Assembly (NCBI GenBank): GCA_022822005.1
Contig: JAJECO010000084.1
Span: 1 to 64,000, forward strand
Reading direction: 5' to 3'
Source: Candidatus Poribacteria bacterium
GTDB taxonomy: Bacteria; Poribacteria; WGA-4E; PCPOR2b
DNA length: 64,000 nt
The notes beneath the pieces were generated by a model. It saw only the letters and a list, made by a program, of their open reading frames with translations, was not told the origin of the DNA and searched no databases. A program made the translations under genes and the position numbers. Of the stretch, positions 1-8,225 are shown in pieces (within the stretch, counting starts at the first letter, position 1; every line of letters starts with the position of its first letter).

Positions 1-110
1 GTGTTTGGGATACCCTTAATGTCTACGACGTTCTTTGGCACGATAAAATTGTCTTCACCGAAAGCGCAGCGGAAAAGTTAGAAGAAAAGTTTGGTCAGCC
101 AGCCCAATGA
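1..110 (+). CDS. rplD: Ribosomal protein L4 (C-terminal end, cut by window edge)
   Basis: The reading frame starting at base 3 gives 35 residues (VWDTLNVYDVLWHDKIVFT... to FGQPAQ) and a TGA at 108-110. The 'LNVYD-L--DK-V-T--A---LEE' pattern is the usual C-terminus of L4, a large-subunit protein lining the exit tunnel. It precedes rplW by 23 bases, as in standard S10 operons. The 5' part lies outside the window, so nothing can be said about its start or about autogenous control. The short length is the only uncertainty. Confidence 0.85.
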   Translation, partial: VWDTLNVYDVLWHDKIVFTESAAEKLEEKFGQPAQ

Positions 111-133
111 AGCGGGAAGTTGAGGAAGCATAG

Positions 134-433
134 ATGAAAGACCCATATCGGATTATCAAGCAACCGCTAATAACAGAAAAGACCACAATCCTCAGAGAAG
201 AGAACAAATACGCCTTTGTTGTCGATATCAAAGCCAATAAAGCGGACATCCGTAAAGCAGCTGAAGAACTGTTCGATCTCAAGGATAAGATTGTGAAGAT
301 TAACACCATGCAGGTCCGAGGAAAGACCAAAGGACAATTCTGGCGGTATCGACAGGGGCGGCGACCTAACTGGAAAAAGGTAGTCATCACTGTTACTGAA
401 GGAACAATCATTGAGGCTTTTGAAGCTATCTAG
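134..433 (+). CDS. rplW: Ribosomal protein L23
   Basis: The 99-residue product has the L23 pattern: an N-terminal 'II--PLITEKTT' segment, the 'KYAFVVD--ANKADIR-A-E-LF' helix and strand, and a basic 'RGKTKGQFWRYRQGRRPNWKKV' loop before the final strand. L23 sits at the peptide exit and docks trigger factor and SRP. The length is normal for the family. The ATG has a GAGGAAG Shine-Dalgarno 6-10 bases upstream. It lies between rplD and rplB in the conserved order of the S10 operon and is presumably cotranscribed with them. Confidence 0.96.
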   Translation: MKDPYRIIKQPLITEKTTILREENKYAFVVDIKANKADIRKAAEELFDLKDKIVKINTMQVRGKTKGQFWRYRQGRRPNWKKVVITVTEGTIIEAFEAI

Positions 434-470
434 CGGCGCGCCTTTGAAGGCTTATTAGGAGGGATTTAGC

Positions 471-1295
471 GTGGCAGTTAAAACATATTCACCCGTCACA
501 CCCAGTCGCCGATTTATAACAGGGGATGCCTTTGAAGAGGTAACCCGGCGACAATCCGAAAAATCGTTAACAAAAGGATTAAAGAAAAAGGGAGGACGTA
601 ACTCACTGGGCCGTATGACTGTCCGCAGACGCGGTGGCGGTCATAAACGGCGGTATCGAGCCATCGAATTTAAGCGCGATAAATTTGGAGTCCCCGCCAA
701 AGTTGCCACAATCGAGTATGACCCCAGTAGATCTGCCCGTATTGCCCTGCTCCATTACGCCGATGGAGAGAAACGCTATATCATCGCACCTCTCGGACTA
801 CAAGTCGATGATGTATTAAATTCTGGCCCAGATGCGCCCATCAAAGTTGGCAATGCCATGCCGCTCGAAAGAATCCCACTCGGCACATCGATACATAATA
901 TAGAGATGCAGCCCGGAAAAGGGGGCCAACTGGTACGAAGCGCGGGTGCCGTGGCGCAACTGGTAGATCGCGAAGGAAAATACGCACGGATTCAAATGCC
1001 CTCCGGCGAAGTCCGTTTACTTCCAGTGCAATGTATGGCAACGATTGGGCAGGTAGGTAATGTTGACCATGCAAACCTATCCATCGGTAAAGCAGGACGA
1101 AATCGATGGAAGGGACATCGTCCGAAAGTGCGCGGTGTGGCGATGAATCCACATGATCACCCGCACGGCGGCGGCGAAGGAAAAAGTGCTGGTGGAAGAC
1201 ACCCCGTAACACCGTGGGGAGTTCCAACTAAAGGATATAAGACAAGAGATCCTAAAAAACGATCAGGGCGATATATTGTCAGTCGTCGGAAGTAA
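471..1295 (+). CDS. rplB: Ribosomal protein L2
   Basis: The 274-residue product matches L2 from end to end: 'TPSRRF' near the N-terminus, the '[17 protein letters not shown]' RNA-binding stretch, and the C-terminal '[30 protein letters not shown]' region with the histidine-containing loop ([11 protein letters not shown]) needed for peptidyl-transferase integrity. The start is a GTG at 471, chosen because AGGAGGG at 457-463 is well placed and the protein then begins with the usual MAVK. It is flanked by rplW and rpsS as in other bacteria. Confidence 0.98.
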   Translation: MAVKTYSPVTPSRRFITGDAFEEVTRRQSEKSLTKGLKKKGGRNSLGRMTVRRRGGGHKRRYRAIEFKRDKFGVPAKVATIEYDPSRSARIALLHYADGEKRYIIAPLGLQVDDVLNSGPDAPIKVGNAMPLERIPLGTSIHNIEMQPGKGGQLVRSAGAVAQLVDREGKYARIQMPSGEVRLLPVQCMATIGQVGNVDHANLSIGKAGRNRWKGHRPKVRGVAMNPHDHPHGGGEGKSAGGRHPVTPWGVPTKGYKTRDPKKRSGRYIVSRRK

Positions 1296-1352
1296 TTTGT
1301 CTCGATTGACATAACGTTTCCGTAGTTTTTTCCGATCTTCAGGAGGTATGTC

Positions 1353-1619
1353 ATGCCCCGTTCAGTAAAAAAAGGACCTTACATAGATCCTAAACTTCTG
1401 AAAAAAGTTGAAGAGATGAATCGGTCTGGGACAAAACGTGTGATTCGCACATGGTCACGCAGATCTATGGTGACTCCGGACCTGATTGGTCATACGCTCG
1501 CCATTCATAACGGCAAGAAATTTTTTCCTGTCTATATTACAGAAAACATGGTGGGACACAAATTAGGTGAATTTTCTCCCACTCGAACATTTAGGTCGCA
1601 TGCGAGTGGTGGGAGATAA
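1353..1619 (+). CDS. rpsS: Ribosomal protein S19
   Basis: The 88-residue product begins '[12 protein letters not shown]' and contains '[49 protein letters not shown]', the diagnostic S19 core of the small-subunit head. AGGAGG at 1341-1346 precedes the ATG at 1353; a second ATG at 1348 is out of frame. The 57-base gap after rplB and 111-base gap before rplV are larger than most in the cluster but contain no other gene. Confidence 0.97.
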   Translation: MPRSVKKGPYIDPKLLKKVEEMNRSGTKRVIRTWSRRSMVTPDLIGHTLAIHNGKKFFPVYITENMVGHKLGEFSPTRTFRSHASGGR

Positions 1620-1730
1620 AATAGACTCGACTGCTAAAATAAACTCGATTCTTGCACTCCCCCTTTGAGAAATCGAGATGATGAGCGGAAGTTAATACAA
1701 ATGCTCAAGCTAATTTAGGAGATTTTTGAC

Positions 1731-2096
1731 ATGGAGGCTCGAGCAAGCATCCGAAACGTGCCGATCGCACCGCGCAAAGCGCGGCTGGTCGCTGATTTAG
1801 TTAAAGATCAATATGTTGACGAGGCAATAAACCAATTAACATTTACACATAAAGCCGCCTCCCCCGTAATTCGCAAACTAATTCAGTCAGCTACCGCGAA
1901 CGCACGATATAACGCACAACAACAGGGTGCCACGATTGATGAAACCAATCTGGTTGTCAAACAGATTGTCGTCAACGATGGCATTACCCGAAGATGGTTT
2001 CGCCCACGGGCACGAGGTATGGCAAACAGAATCTTACATCGTAGATGCCATATTACGGTCGTACTGGACGAGGAGGAAGACGACGAAGATGAATAG
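1731..2096 (+). CDS. rplV: Ribosomal protein L22 with acidic C-terminal tail
   Basis: The 121-residue product has the L22 fold signature: 'IRNVPIAPRKARLVADLV' at the start, a central helix 'SPVIRKLIQSATANA', and the C-terminal beta-loop 'RRWFRPRARGMANRILHRRCHITVVL' that lines the exit tunnel. Most bacterial L22 proteins stop soon after the 'HI-V-V' strand; this one continues with nine almost purely acidic residues (DEEEDDEDE, about 113-121). An AGGAGA Shine-Dalgarno lies about 8 bases before the ATG. The next gene, rpsC, has the opposite feature, a basic tail. Confidence 0.96.
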   Translation: MEARASIRNVPIAPRKARLVADLVKDQYVDEAINQLTFTHKAASPVIRKLIQSATANARYNAQQQGATIDETNLVVKQIVVNDGITRRWFRPRARGMANRILHRRCHITVVLDEEEDDEDE

Positions 2097-2167
2097 ACTG
2101 ACCTATATTCCTTTACCTCCGCCGCTTCGTAACCTTTGCCCAACTGAATTTTGATGAGGAGGTTTTA

Positions 2168-3022
2168 GTGGGACAGAAAACGCACCCGCGTGGATTACGC
2201 CTAGGAATCATTGAACATTGGGACTCGAGATGGTACAACGAAAAAGAGTATGCCCAATGGCTGCATGAGGATTTGAAAATCCAGTCCTTTATTAAGGAAA
2301 GATTGTCGCGTGCCGGTATTTCTCGTATCGAAATCGAACGAGTTGGTGACAGATGTAACGTTCATATACACACAGCACGTCCTGGTATCGTCATTGGACG
2401 GCGTGGCGTTGAAGCGGAAAAGTTACAGGCGGATTTAGAGCAGATCCTACAGGCAGATTCAGGTGCAAACGGTGAAAAGACTGTCCGGATTAATGTCACT
2501 GAAATCAAGCGCCCTGAATTAGATGCTCAACTTGTTGCCGAAGCGGTGGCACTGCAAATTGTACGTCGATCCAACTTCAGGCAGGCGATGAAGAAAAGTA
2601 TTATCGCTTCAATGAAAGCTGGTGCCCAAGGGGTTAAAATCAGTATCGGTGGTCGGCTCGGCGGCGCAGAAATGGCACGCTCAGAAGCAAATATTGAGGG
2701 CAGAGTGCCGCTGCATACGCTCAGAGCGAATATCGATTACGGGTTCGCTGAAGCCGATACAACCTACGGTAAGATTGGTATCAAAACGTGGATTTTCAAA
2801 GGGGAGATTATCGGTCGACCGGAAATCCCCGGAACCGGTTCCTCTTCCAGCCGTGCGACGGAGGTGCCTACCGACGCCTCTGAAAGACGGCCAGGACGTT
2901 TTTCAGCTGATGGTCAGGATACAGATCGTCCAGCGAGGCGCTCCGACGGCAGACCCAGACGCAGAAATCAGGATAGGCGACGGGGACCACGTAGAACCAA
3001 TCGGGAGAATAGAGAATCGTAA
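2168..3022 (+). CDS. rpsC: Ribosomal protein S3 with long basic C-terminal extension
   Basis: This 284-residue S3 has the N-terminal '[14 protein letters not shown]', the type-II KH domain with '[15 protein letters not shown]' (about residues 75-90), and the C-terminal '[27 protein letters not shown]' block. S3 forms part of the mRNA entry tunnel and helicase. Typical bacterial S3 proteins end near residue 210-235; from about 215 this one carries a 70-residue low-complexity tail rich in Arg, Pro, Asp and Gly. The start is GTG at 2168 after GAGGAGG. No frameshift is needed to explain the tail. Confidence 0.97.
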   Translation: MGQKTHPRGLRLGIIEHWDSRWYNEKEYAQWLHEDLKIQSFIKERLSRAGISRIEIERVGDRCNVHIHTARPGIVIGRRGVEAEKLQADLEQILQADSGANGEKTVRINVTEIKRPELDAQLVAEAVALQIVRRSNFRQAMKKSIIASMKAGAQGVKISIGGRLGGAEMARSEANIEGRVPLHTLRANIDYGFAEADTTYGKIGIKTWIFKGEIIGRPEIPGTGSSSSRATEVPTDASERRPGRFSADGQDTDRPARRSDGRPRRRNQDRRRGPRRTNRENRES

Positions 3023-3061
3023 ACGCCTGTTCACGAGCGTGAATTAGAAGGAGTACATAAC

Positions 3062-3475
3062 ATGTTGATGCCCAAACGGGTTCTACACCGTAAAGTGCAG
3101 CGAGGTACGCGCCGGGGCAAACCTCGCCGAGGTTCACGAATAGATTTCGGCGAGTACGGTTTGAAAGCAATGGAACCGGGTTGGCTCACGAGCCGACAGA
3201 TCGAATCTGCGCGAATCGCAATCACACGCCACGTGCGCCGCGGCGGCAAAGTTTGGATTAAAATCTTTCCGCATAAACCGGTAACAAAGAAGCCCGCTGA
3301 AACCAGAATGGGAAGCGGGAAAGGAGCTCCGGAATTTTGGGTGGCTGTTGTTAAGCCAGGACGTATCCTATATGAATTGAGTGGTGTTCCTGAAGACGAG
3401 GCAAAGGAAGCCATGACCAGAGCAGCCCACAAACTGCCGATTGAGACAAAGTTTGTCAGTCGAACGGGAGAATAA
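3062..3475 (+). CDS. rplP: Ribosomal protein L16
   Basis: The 137-residue product starts '[15 protein letters not shown]' and carries '[60 protein letters not shown]', which is diagnostic of L16, the protein contacting A-site tRNA. Length is normal. Its ATG follows 'AGAAGGAGTACATAAC', a good ribosome binding site. The 3' end lies 7 bases before the rpmC start, so coupling of translation is likely. Confidence 0.97.
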   Translation: MLMPKRVLHRKVQRGTRRGKPRRGSRIDFGEYGLKAMEPGWLTSRQIESARIAITRHVRRGGKVWIKIFPHKPVTKKPAETRMGSGKGAPEFWVAVVKPGRILYELSGVPEDEAKEAMTRAAHKLPIETKFVSRTGE

Positions 3476-3482
3476 TCAAACA

Positions 3483-3689
3483 ATGACCGCTAATGAGCTG
3501 CGCAGCAAATCATCTGAGGAATTAGAAAACGACCTCCAAGATTTTAGGGACACTGCGTTCAACATCAACTTCCGAAGAATACTAGGACAACTGGAAGATA
3601 CATCCCAATTGACAAAAGTCAAGAAGGATATCGCGCGGATCCGTACAATCCTTCGTCTACGGGAACTTGGGATCGAAGACTCACCATAA
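3483..3689 (+). CDS. rpmC: Ribosomal protein L29
   Basis: The 68-residue product ([18 protein letters not shown]...TVLR-like end '[19 protein letters not shown]') is an L29 helical hairpin that sits near the exit site beside L23. I chose the ATG at 3483 because it gives the canonical 'M-A-ELR--S-EEL' start and follows a GGGAG sequence; an upstream in-frame start at 3441 would overlap rplP and add residues unlike L29. It lies between rplP and rpsQ as expected. Confidence 0.94.
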   Translation: MTANELRSKSSEELENDLQDFRDTAFNINFRRILGQLEDTSQLTKVKKDIARIRTILRLRELGIEDSP

Positions 3690-3711
3690 CTAAAGTTACG
3701 AGAGGAAAAGC

Positions 3712-3987
3712 GTGGATAAGCATCAACGAGGTAATCGTAAGCTCAGAACAGGTACTGTCACAAGTGATCGCATGGATAAAACCGTTGCTGTCGAAATTGT
3801 TCGGGCTTATCAGCATCCCCTTTATAAGAAAATTGTGAGACGCTCCACCAAGATTCTGGCTCACGACGAGCAGAATATGTGCAGTGTCGGCGATCTCGTC
3901 CAAGTTGTCGAAGTCCGTCCGATCAGCCGTCGGAAACGTTGGAAAGTTCGTCAGATTGTCTCCAAAACAGAATCTGTTAATGCGTGA
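3712..3987 (+). CDS. rpsQ: Ribosomal protein S17
   Basis: The 91-residue OB-fold protein has the S17 pattern '[61 protein letters not shown]'. S17 is a primary 16S rRNA binder of the small-subunit body. The start codon is GTG at 3712, preceded by GAGAGGA; no ATG gives a full S17 N-terminus. It is spaced 22 bases from rpmC and 38 from rplN. Confidence 0.96.
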   Translation: [91 protein letters not shown]

Positions 3988-4025
3988 AGCGGAAGACACG
4001 GTTAAACTCAGGAAGGTAATAACCA

Positions 4026-4394
4026 ATGGTTCAAGCATACACTCTGTTGAATTGTGCGGATAACACAGGAGCAAAGCAGCTTATGTGCATCCGCGTGCTC
4101 GGCGGTAGTAGAAGACGTTACGCACGAGTTGGCGATGTAATTGTGGCAAGCGTGAAAGAAGCAAACCCAAATAGCCAAGTTAGAAAGGGAGAGGTTGTGC
4201 GAGCTGTAGTCGTGCGTGCAACTAAGGAACATCGCAGACTTGATGGTTCTTATATCAAATTCGATAAGAATGCTGCCGTCTTAATTGATGCCCAAGACCA
4301 GCCTCGTGGAACACGTATTTTCGGTCCCGTTGCTCGTGAACTCAGAGAAAAGGCATTTGCACGAATTGTCTCTTTAGCACCAGAGGTCATTTAA
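4026..4394 (+). CDS. rplN: Ribosomal protein L14
   Basis: The 122-residue product contains '[37 protein letters not shown]', '[47 protein letters not shown]', the classical L14 sequence at the intersubunit face. The length matches the family exactly. The ATG at 4026 follows a CAGGAAGG ribosome binding site. It begins the spc-type gene block. Confidence 0.98.
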   Translation: MVQAYTLLNCADNTGAKQLMCIRVLGGSRRRYARVGDVIVASVKEANPNSQVRKGEVVRAVVVRATKEHRRLDGSYIKFDKNAAVLIDAQDQPRGTRIFGPVARELREKAFARIVSLAPEVI

Positions 4395-4416
4395 ATTCGC
4401 CCAGGAGGTAGCACCG

Positions 4417-4767
4417 TTGCACACCAGATTTCACATAAGGAAAAACGACCACGTGTTGGTATTGACCGGGAAGGATAAGGGTAAAATAGGCGTCGTGCTT
4501 GAAATGCTGCCACATAAACGCCGCGCTACTGTTGAAGGGATCCACATGATCAAAAGGCATACCCGTCCGAGCCCTCAAGCCCCACAAGGTGGCGTTGTCG
4601 AAAGAGAAGGGACAATTGACATTGCTAACTTAAAATTGGTTTGTCCAAAATGTAATATCCCGACGCGGACAAAGCTTCGCATCGTTGAAAAGGAAATTGG
4701 AGGGCGAACCAAAAACTACCGTGTCCGTGTATGCAGGAAATGTGGCGCGGATGCTGAACGCGAATAA
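4417..4767 (+). CDS. rplX: Ribosomal protein L24 with zinc-ribbon cysteines
   Basis: The 116-residue product has an N-terminal KOW motif ('VLVLTGKDKGKIGVV') and the L24 'HTRPSPQAPQGGVVEREG-I-IAN' segment. Its C-terminal half carries two Cys-x2-Cys pairs (CPKC and CRKC), so it is the zinc-ribbon (C+) form found in part of the bacteria. The start is TTG at 4417, set by AGGAGG at 4403-4408; no in-frame ATG lies upstream of the KOW motif. L24 is an assembly initiator for the 50S subunit. Confidence 0.95.
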   Translation: MHTRFHIRKNDHVLVLTGKDKGKIGVVLEMLPHKRRATVEGIHMIKRHTRPSPQAPQGGVVEREGTIDIANLKLVCPKCNIPTRTKLRIVEKEIGGRTKNYRVRVCRKCGADAERE

Positions 4768-4819
4768 TTGATATGAAACCTGTCTCAAGGGAACTCCGCA
4801 ATCTATAAGGTACGAATGA

Positions 4820-5362
4820 ATGAGTGAATTTAAATCTTTCTATCAAGAAGAAATCTTCCCTGCATTGCAACAACGTTTCAACTATTCAAATGTTATGCAG
4901 GTGCCAAAACTTAACAAGATAACCCTAAATATGGGGGTTGGTGCCGCTATAGACGATTCGAAACTGCTGGACAATGCTGCCGAAGAACTGACACAAATCA
5001 GTGGTCAGCGGGCGATGATCACTCGCGCAAAGAAATCGGTGTCAGCCTTCAAGATCCGTGAAGGTATGGCGATCGGTTGTAAGGCAACCTTGCGACAGGA
5101 TAGGATGTATGAATTTTTTAATAAACTCGTCAACGTTGTCCTTCCGCAGATTCGCGACTTTCGGGGCCTCTCCCCCGATTCCTTTGACGGACGCGGCAAC
5201 TATTCCTTGGGCCTCCAAGAACAGGTCATTTTCCCAGAAATCGAATACGACACGATAAGCGAAGTTCGTGGATTAAATATCACTGTTGGAACAACCGCTC
5301 CAACCGATGAAGAAGGACGCGAGTTACTGCGCCTGATGGGAATGCCGTTTAGAGAATCTTAA
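4820..5362 (+). CDS. rplE: Ribosomal protein L5
   Basis: The 180-residue product has the L5 hallmarks: '[22 protein letters not shown]', '[40 protein letters not shown]', '[26 protein letters not shown]'. L5 binds 5S rRNA in the central protuberance. The length is typical at about 180. The ATG at 4820 follows an AAGG sequence; the nearby ATG at 4816 is out of frame. Confidence 0.97.
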   Translation: MSEFKSFYQEEIFPALQQRFNYSNVMQVPKLNKITLNMGVGAAIDDSKLLDNAAEELTQISGQRAMITRAKKSVSAFKIREGMAIGCKATLRQDRMYEFFNKLVNVVLPQIRDFRGLSPDSFDGRGNYSLGLQEQVIFPEIEYDTISEVRGLNITVGTTAPTDEEGRELLRLMGMPFRES

Positions 5363-5409
5363 CGCGTGCATACCACCCCTTGATAGCAGTGAAGGAAAGG
5401 AGCCTTCCT

Positions 5410-5595
5410 TTGGCAACAAAAGCTCTCATTGCCAAGCAAAAAAGAACCCCGAAGTTCCAAGTTCGAAAATATAATCGCTGTCGTAGCTGTGGTAGGGCCC
5501 GCGGCTACCTGCGAAAGTTTGATCTTTGCCGAATCTGTTTTCGCCTCTTCGCAAGATCGGGTAAAATTCCGGGAGTTACAAAGGCAAGTTGGTAG
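5410..5595 (+). CDS. rpsN: Ribosomal protein S14, zinc-binding type Z
   Basis: Starting at TTG 5410 the product is 61 residues, exactly the length of short S14 (type Z): '[40 protein letters not shown]'. Two Cys-x2-Cys pairs (CRSC and CRIC) form the zinc site. The TTG is chosen because AAGGAG at 5397-5402 lies 7 bases upstream; an upstream start at 5380 would add ten residues unlike S14. It sits between rplE and rpsH as in standard spc operons. Confidence 0.96.
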   Translation: MATKALIAKQKRTPKFQVRKYNRCRSCGRARGYLRKFDLCRICFRLFARSGKIPGVTKASW

Positions 5596-5631
5596 TGCCC
5601 TATTTGTCGGCACGAGTAAAGGAGAAAACTT

Positions 5632-6030
5632 ATGTCAATGACAGATCCGGTTGCGGATATGCTGACCCGTATTCGTAATGCGAATATCGTTGCGCATGAG
5701 CGCGTCGAAATACCCGCATCAAAACTAAAAATGGAGATTACCCGTACCCTACACGAGGAAGGGTATATCCGAAACTATCGTTGGATTGATGATGGCAAAC
5801 AAGGTATTTTGCGCATCTATTTGAAGTATGGCGAAGGCAAAGAAAGAGTTATCACCGGACTCAAGAGAATTAGCAAACCAGGACGGCGCGTATACTCGAA
5901 AGCAGATCGCCTTCCCAGTGTGTATGGAAATTTAGGGATTGCTATACTATCGACCTCGCAAGGTATTAAGACCGCATCCGAATGTAGAAAATCTGGTATT
6001 GGTGGCGAGGTACTCTGTTATATCTGGTAA
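5632..6030 (+). CDS. rpsH: Ribosomal protein S8
   Basis: The 132-residue product begins '[18 protein letters not shown]', continues with 'SKLK-EI-R-L-EEGYI' and ends '[32 protein letters not shown]', the S8 signature for binding 16S helix 21. In Escherichia coli S8 represses the spc operon; whether that holds here cannot be seen. Two in-frame ATGs (5632 and 5638) are possible; AAAGGAG at 5618-5624 suits the first. Confidence 0.97.
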   Translation: MSMTDPVADMLTRIRNANIVAHERVEIPASKLKMEITRTLHEEGYIRNYRWIDDGKQGILRIYLKYGEGKERVITGLKRISKPGRRVYSKADRLPSVYGNLGIAILSTSQGIKTASECRKSGIGGEVLCYIW

Positions 6031-6060
6031 TTTTTCAGTTTGAATTCGGAGACGAATATA

Positions 6061-6627
6061 ATGTCACGAATAGGACAAATGCCGATTCAGTTAGATTCAA
6101 AGGTTAAGATAGCTTTGGACCAAGATGACATCACCGTTGAAGGTCCAAAAGGCACTCTCAACTGGACGATTCCCGCAGGCATAGTGGTCAATTTAGGCGA
6201 CGAACTCATCACGATTGAGCGATTGACAAATCAGAAAATACACCGATCGTTACACGGCTTGGCTCGCAGTCTCATCGCCAACATGGTATCAGGTGTAACC
6301 GAGGGTTTTGAGAAAAAACTTATTCTCGTCGGCGTTGGATATCGTGCGCAAGTAGATCGCCAGAATCGTTTGGTCTTAAATGTTGGGTATTCCCACCCAG
6401 TAACCTATGAGCCTCCCGAAGGGATAACCCTGAGCGTTGGCGATTCCGAAAATGTGGGAGGACAACCTCACACACCAATAACGGTGAGCGGTATTGACAA
6501 GGCAGTCGTTGGTCAGGTTGCCGCCTCAATCCGTCAAATCAAGAAACCCGAAGTCTACGAACCTTCCAAAGGGCTCCGTTACGAAGGTGAACGCGTCCGT
6601 ATGAAGGAAGGTAAAACTGGAGTGTAA
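6061..6627 (+). CDS. rplF: Ribosomal protein L6
   Basis: From the ATG at 6061 the product is 188 residues and begins 'MSRIGQMPI', the standard L6 start. It contains the duplicated L6 fold, with 'GPKGTL', 'LI-NMV-GVT-GFEK-L-LVGVGYRA' and the C-terminal 'KKPEVYEPSKGLRYEGE'. L6 lies near the factor-binding site. A TTG start at 6040 would add seven unconserved residues and was not chosen; GGAGA precedes the ATG. The following 114-base spacer contains a terminator-like hairpin. Confidence 0.97.
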   Translation: MSRIGQMPIQLDSKVKIALDQDDITVEGPKGTLNWTIPAGIVVNLGDELITIERLTNQKIHRSLHGLARSLIANMVSGVTEGFEKKLILVGVGYRAQVDRQNRLVLNVGYSHPVTYEPPEGITLSVGDSENVGGQPHTPITVSGIDKAVVGQVAASIRQIKKPEVYEPSKGLRYEGERVRMKEGKTGV

Positions 6628-6660
6628 GGTAGCAGCTTAATTGCTATATTCTTGTAGGCT

Positions 6661-6719
6661 AAAGGATTTACAAGTCGGCACGCCAAAATTATCGTCGCCG
6701 GATTTGTCAATCCTTTTTT
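6661..6719 (+). terminator. Terminator- or attenuator-like hairpin inside the ribosomal cluster
   Basis: In the rplF-rplR spacer, AAAGGATTTACAA (6661-6673) can pair with TTGTCAATCCTTT (6704-6716) with one mismatch; an inner CGGC/GCCG pair extends the stem, and T6 follows at 6714-6719. A smaller alternative, GGATT-TGTC-AATCC (6700-6713), uses the same downstream bases and also leads into the T run. The small form has the same core as the dispersed GACA/TGTC hairpins elsewhere in the window. The genes downstream are essential, so full termination is unlikely; partial attenuation or transcript processing would fit. Confidence 0.5.
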
Positions 6720-6741
6720 ATTAATGTTGGAGGGATAATCG

Positions 6742-7110
6742 TTGGATCCGTCTAAAGCAAAATATCGCGCAAGGCATAAACGGCAAAAGCGGGTGCGAAA
6801 GAAAATAGCCGGGACAAGCGAAAGGCCGAGGCTTTCGGTTTTTAAAAGCTTGAAACATATTTACGCCCAAATTATCGATGATGAAGCCGGTAACACGCTC
6901 ATTGCAGCCTCAACCCAATCACCAGAGTTGAAAGATAACCTGTCAATACGAAGCAACATCAGTGCAGCAGAGCAGGTAGGCACATTAATCGCTCGCCGGG
7001 CAAAAGAACATCAAATTGAATCAGTGGTCTTCGATCGCGGTGGAAACCTCTATCATGGGAGAATTAAAGCACTTGCAGACGCCGCCAGAGAAGAGGGACT
7101 CCGATTCTGA
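6742..7110 (+). CDS. rplR: Ribosomal protein L18
   Basis: The 122-residue product has a basic N-terminus ('[12 protein letters not shown]'), '[28 protein letters not shown]', and the end '[27 protein letters not shown]', all diagnostic of L18, which anchors 5S rRNA. The start is TTG at 6742, preceded by GGAGGG at 6729-6734 with good spacing, and no ATG is available. Downstream rpsE follows after 45 bases. Confidence 0.96.
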   Translation: MDPSKAKYRARHKRQKRVRKKIAGTSERPRLSVFKSLKHIYAQIIDDEAGNTLIAASTQSPELKDNLSIRSNISAAEQVGTLIARRAKEHQIESVVFDRGGNLYHGRIKALADAAREEGLRF

Positions 7111-7155
7111 AATTCGTAAGATGAACTGACACTTGATCATGAAGGAGAATTGCTT

Positions 7156-7659
7156 TTGAGGGAAAGAATAAATTCCAATGAATTTGAATTTGAGGAACGC
7201 CCAATAGATATCAACCGCGTGATGCGTGTTCGCAAAGGTGGACGGACACCCAGTTTCAACGCACTTTCCGTCGTCGGAGACCAATCAGGGGTGGTCGGTC
7301 TTGGATTCGGAAGCGCAAATGAAATTCCATCAGCCATAGGCAAAAGCATTGCGGATGCGAAAAAAAATCTAATTCGTGTGCCTTTATCAGGAACTACCAT
7401 CCCTCATGAAATCATCGGGAAATATGGCGGCGCGAAGGTTCTGCTCAAGCCAGCGAGTCCCGGTACTGGGATTATCGCCGGACCCGGAACGAGAGCCATC
7501 TTGGAGTTTGCCGGTGTGCAAGATGTATTGACAAAACGACTCGGGTCCCGAAACGTCAAAAACACAGCAGAAGCCACTATGGAAGCCTTAAAAGGTCTGA
7601 AGGATGCCAACGACGTGGCTCGCCTTCGTGGGAAAACAGTTGAGGAACTGCTCGACTAA
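7156..7659 (+). CDS. rpsE: Ribosomal protein S5
   Basis: The product (167 residues from TTG 7156) contains 'INRV-RV-KGGR--SF-ALSVVGD--G-VG-G-G-A-E-P-AI-K-I--AKKNLI-VP', '[43 protein letters not shown]', the complete S5 double-stranded-RNA-binding and C-terminal domains. Two TTG codons are possible (7150 and 7156); AAGGAG at 7142-7147 is only 2 bases from the first but 8 from the second, so 7156 is preferred. The usual next gene, rpmD, is missing. Confidence 0.94.
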   Translation: MRERINSNEFEFEERPIDINRVMRVRKGGRTPSFNALSVVGDQSGVVGLGFGSANEIPSAIGKSIADAKKNLIRVPLSGTTIPHEIIGKYGGAKVLLKPASPGTGIIAGPGTRAILEFAGVQDVLTKRLGSRNVKNTAEATMEALKGLKDANDVARLRGKTVEELLD

Positions 7660-7681
7660 CCTGTTGTTCCCAGCACCTCGA

Positions 7682-7762
7682 TTGCGTGTGCACCTAATTC
7701 GTTCGCAAAAATCCATCCCCGACAAAAGACAGAGGCTTCTAACCGTAATCACCAATCCATAA
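7682..7762 (+). pseudogene. Possible remnant of rpmD (L30 N-terminus)
   Basis: In the position normally held by rpmD, the frame from TTG 7682 reads LRVHLIRSQKSIPDKRQRLL and stops at TAA 7760-7762. Known L30 proteins begin with a similar strand and loop, of the form 'L-V-LVRS-IG-P-K-RATL'. The resemblance ends after about 20 residues and there is no room for the rest of L30 before rplO. No Shine-Dalgarno is evident. It may be a decayed gene or a chance match; the alignment was done by eye over a very short stretch. Confidence 0.3.
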
Positions 7763-7778
7763 AATGGAGTAAATATCA

Positions 7779-8225
7779 ATGAAACTAAACGAACTCAAAC
7801 CCTCAAAAAACTCGACGCGTGGTCGGAAGCGCGTTGGACGTGGCGAAAGTTCAGGCTGGGGCAAAACCTGTGGTCGTGGCCACAAAGGGCAGAAATCCCG
7901 CGCTGGTGTCTCTATTCCCGCTTGGTTTGAAGGGGGACAGATGCCATTAGTGAGACGCTTGCCTAAGCGTGGTCCCAGAAGAATTGCACATAAACGGATT
8001 GAATATGAGATTGTAAATATCCAGACACTAAATCATTTTGACAATGGGATGACGATTACCCCTGATGTGCTGCGGGAAGCCGGCATTACAAAGAAGAGAG
8101 ATGGAAAGATCAAGATTCTCGGAGAAGGTAATCTGGAAAAGCAATTAACAGTACAGGGACACCGATTCTCAAAGTCTGCTGTTGAAAAGATAGAATCAAC
8201 CGGCGGTAGTATTGAGGTGATTTAA
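7779..8225 (+). CDS. rplO: Ribosomal protein L15
   Basis: The 148-residue product begins 'MKLNELKPSKNSTRGRKRVGRGESSGWGKTCGRGHKGQKSR', the glycine- and arginine-rich L15 N-terminus that threads into 23S rRNA, followed by 'GGQMPL-RRLPKRG' and a C-terminal fold ending 'GGS-EVI'. The length is normal. A GGAG sits about 11 bases before the ATG. Its stop codon at 8223-8225 abuts the TTG start of secY with no gap, indicating coupled translation. Confidence 0.97.
   Translation: MKLNELKPSKNSTRGRKRVGRGESSGWGKTCGRGHKGQKSRAGVSIPAWFEGGQMPLVRRLPKRGPRRIAHKRIEYEIVNIQTLNHFDNGMTITPDVLREAGITKKRDGKIKILGEGNLEKQLTVQGHRFSKSAVEKIESTGGSIEVI

Noticed and set aside
1883-2143. Minus-strand frame antisense to rplV with a run of about ten serines
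   Set aside because: The serine run is simply the complement of the GAG/GAC/GAT codons of L22's acidic tail; there is no ribosome binding site and the plus strand is a certain gene.
3441-3482. Upstream in-frame start for rpmC giving 14 extra residues
   Set aside because: The extension overlaps rplP, is unlike L29, and the ATG at 3483 gives the canonical N-terminus.
6040-6060. TTG start for rplF
   Set aside because: It adds seven unconserved residues; the ATG at 6061 gives the standard MSRIG start with GGAGA upstream.
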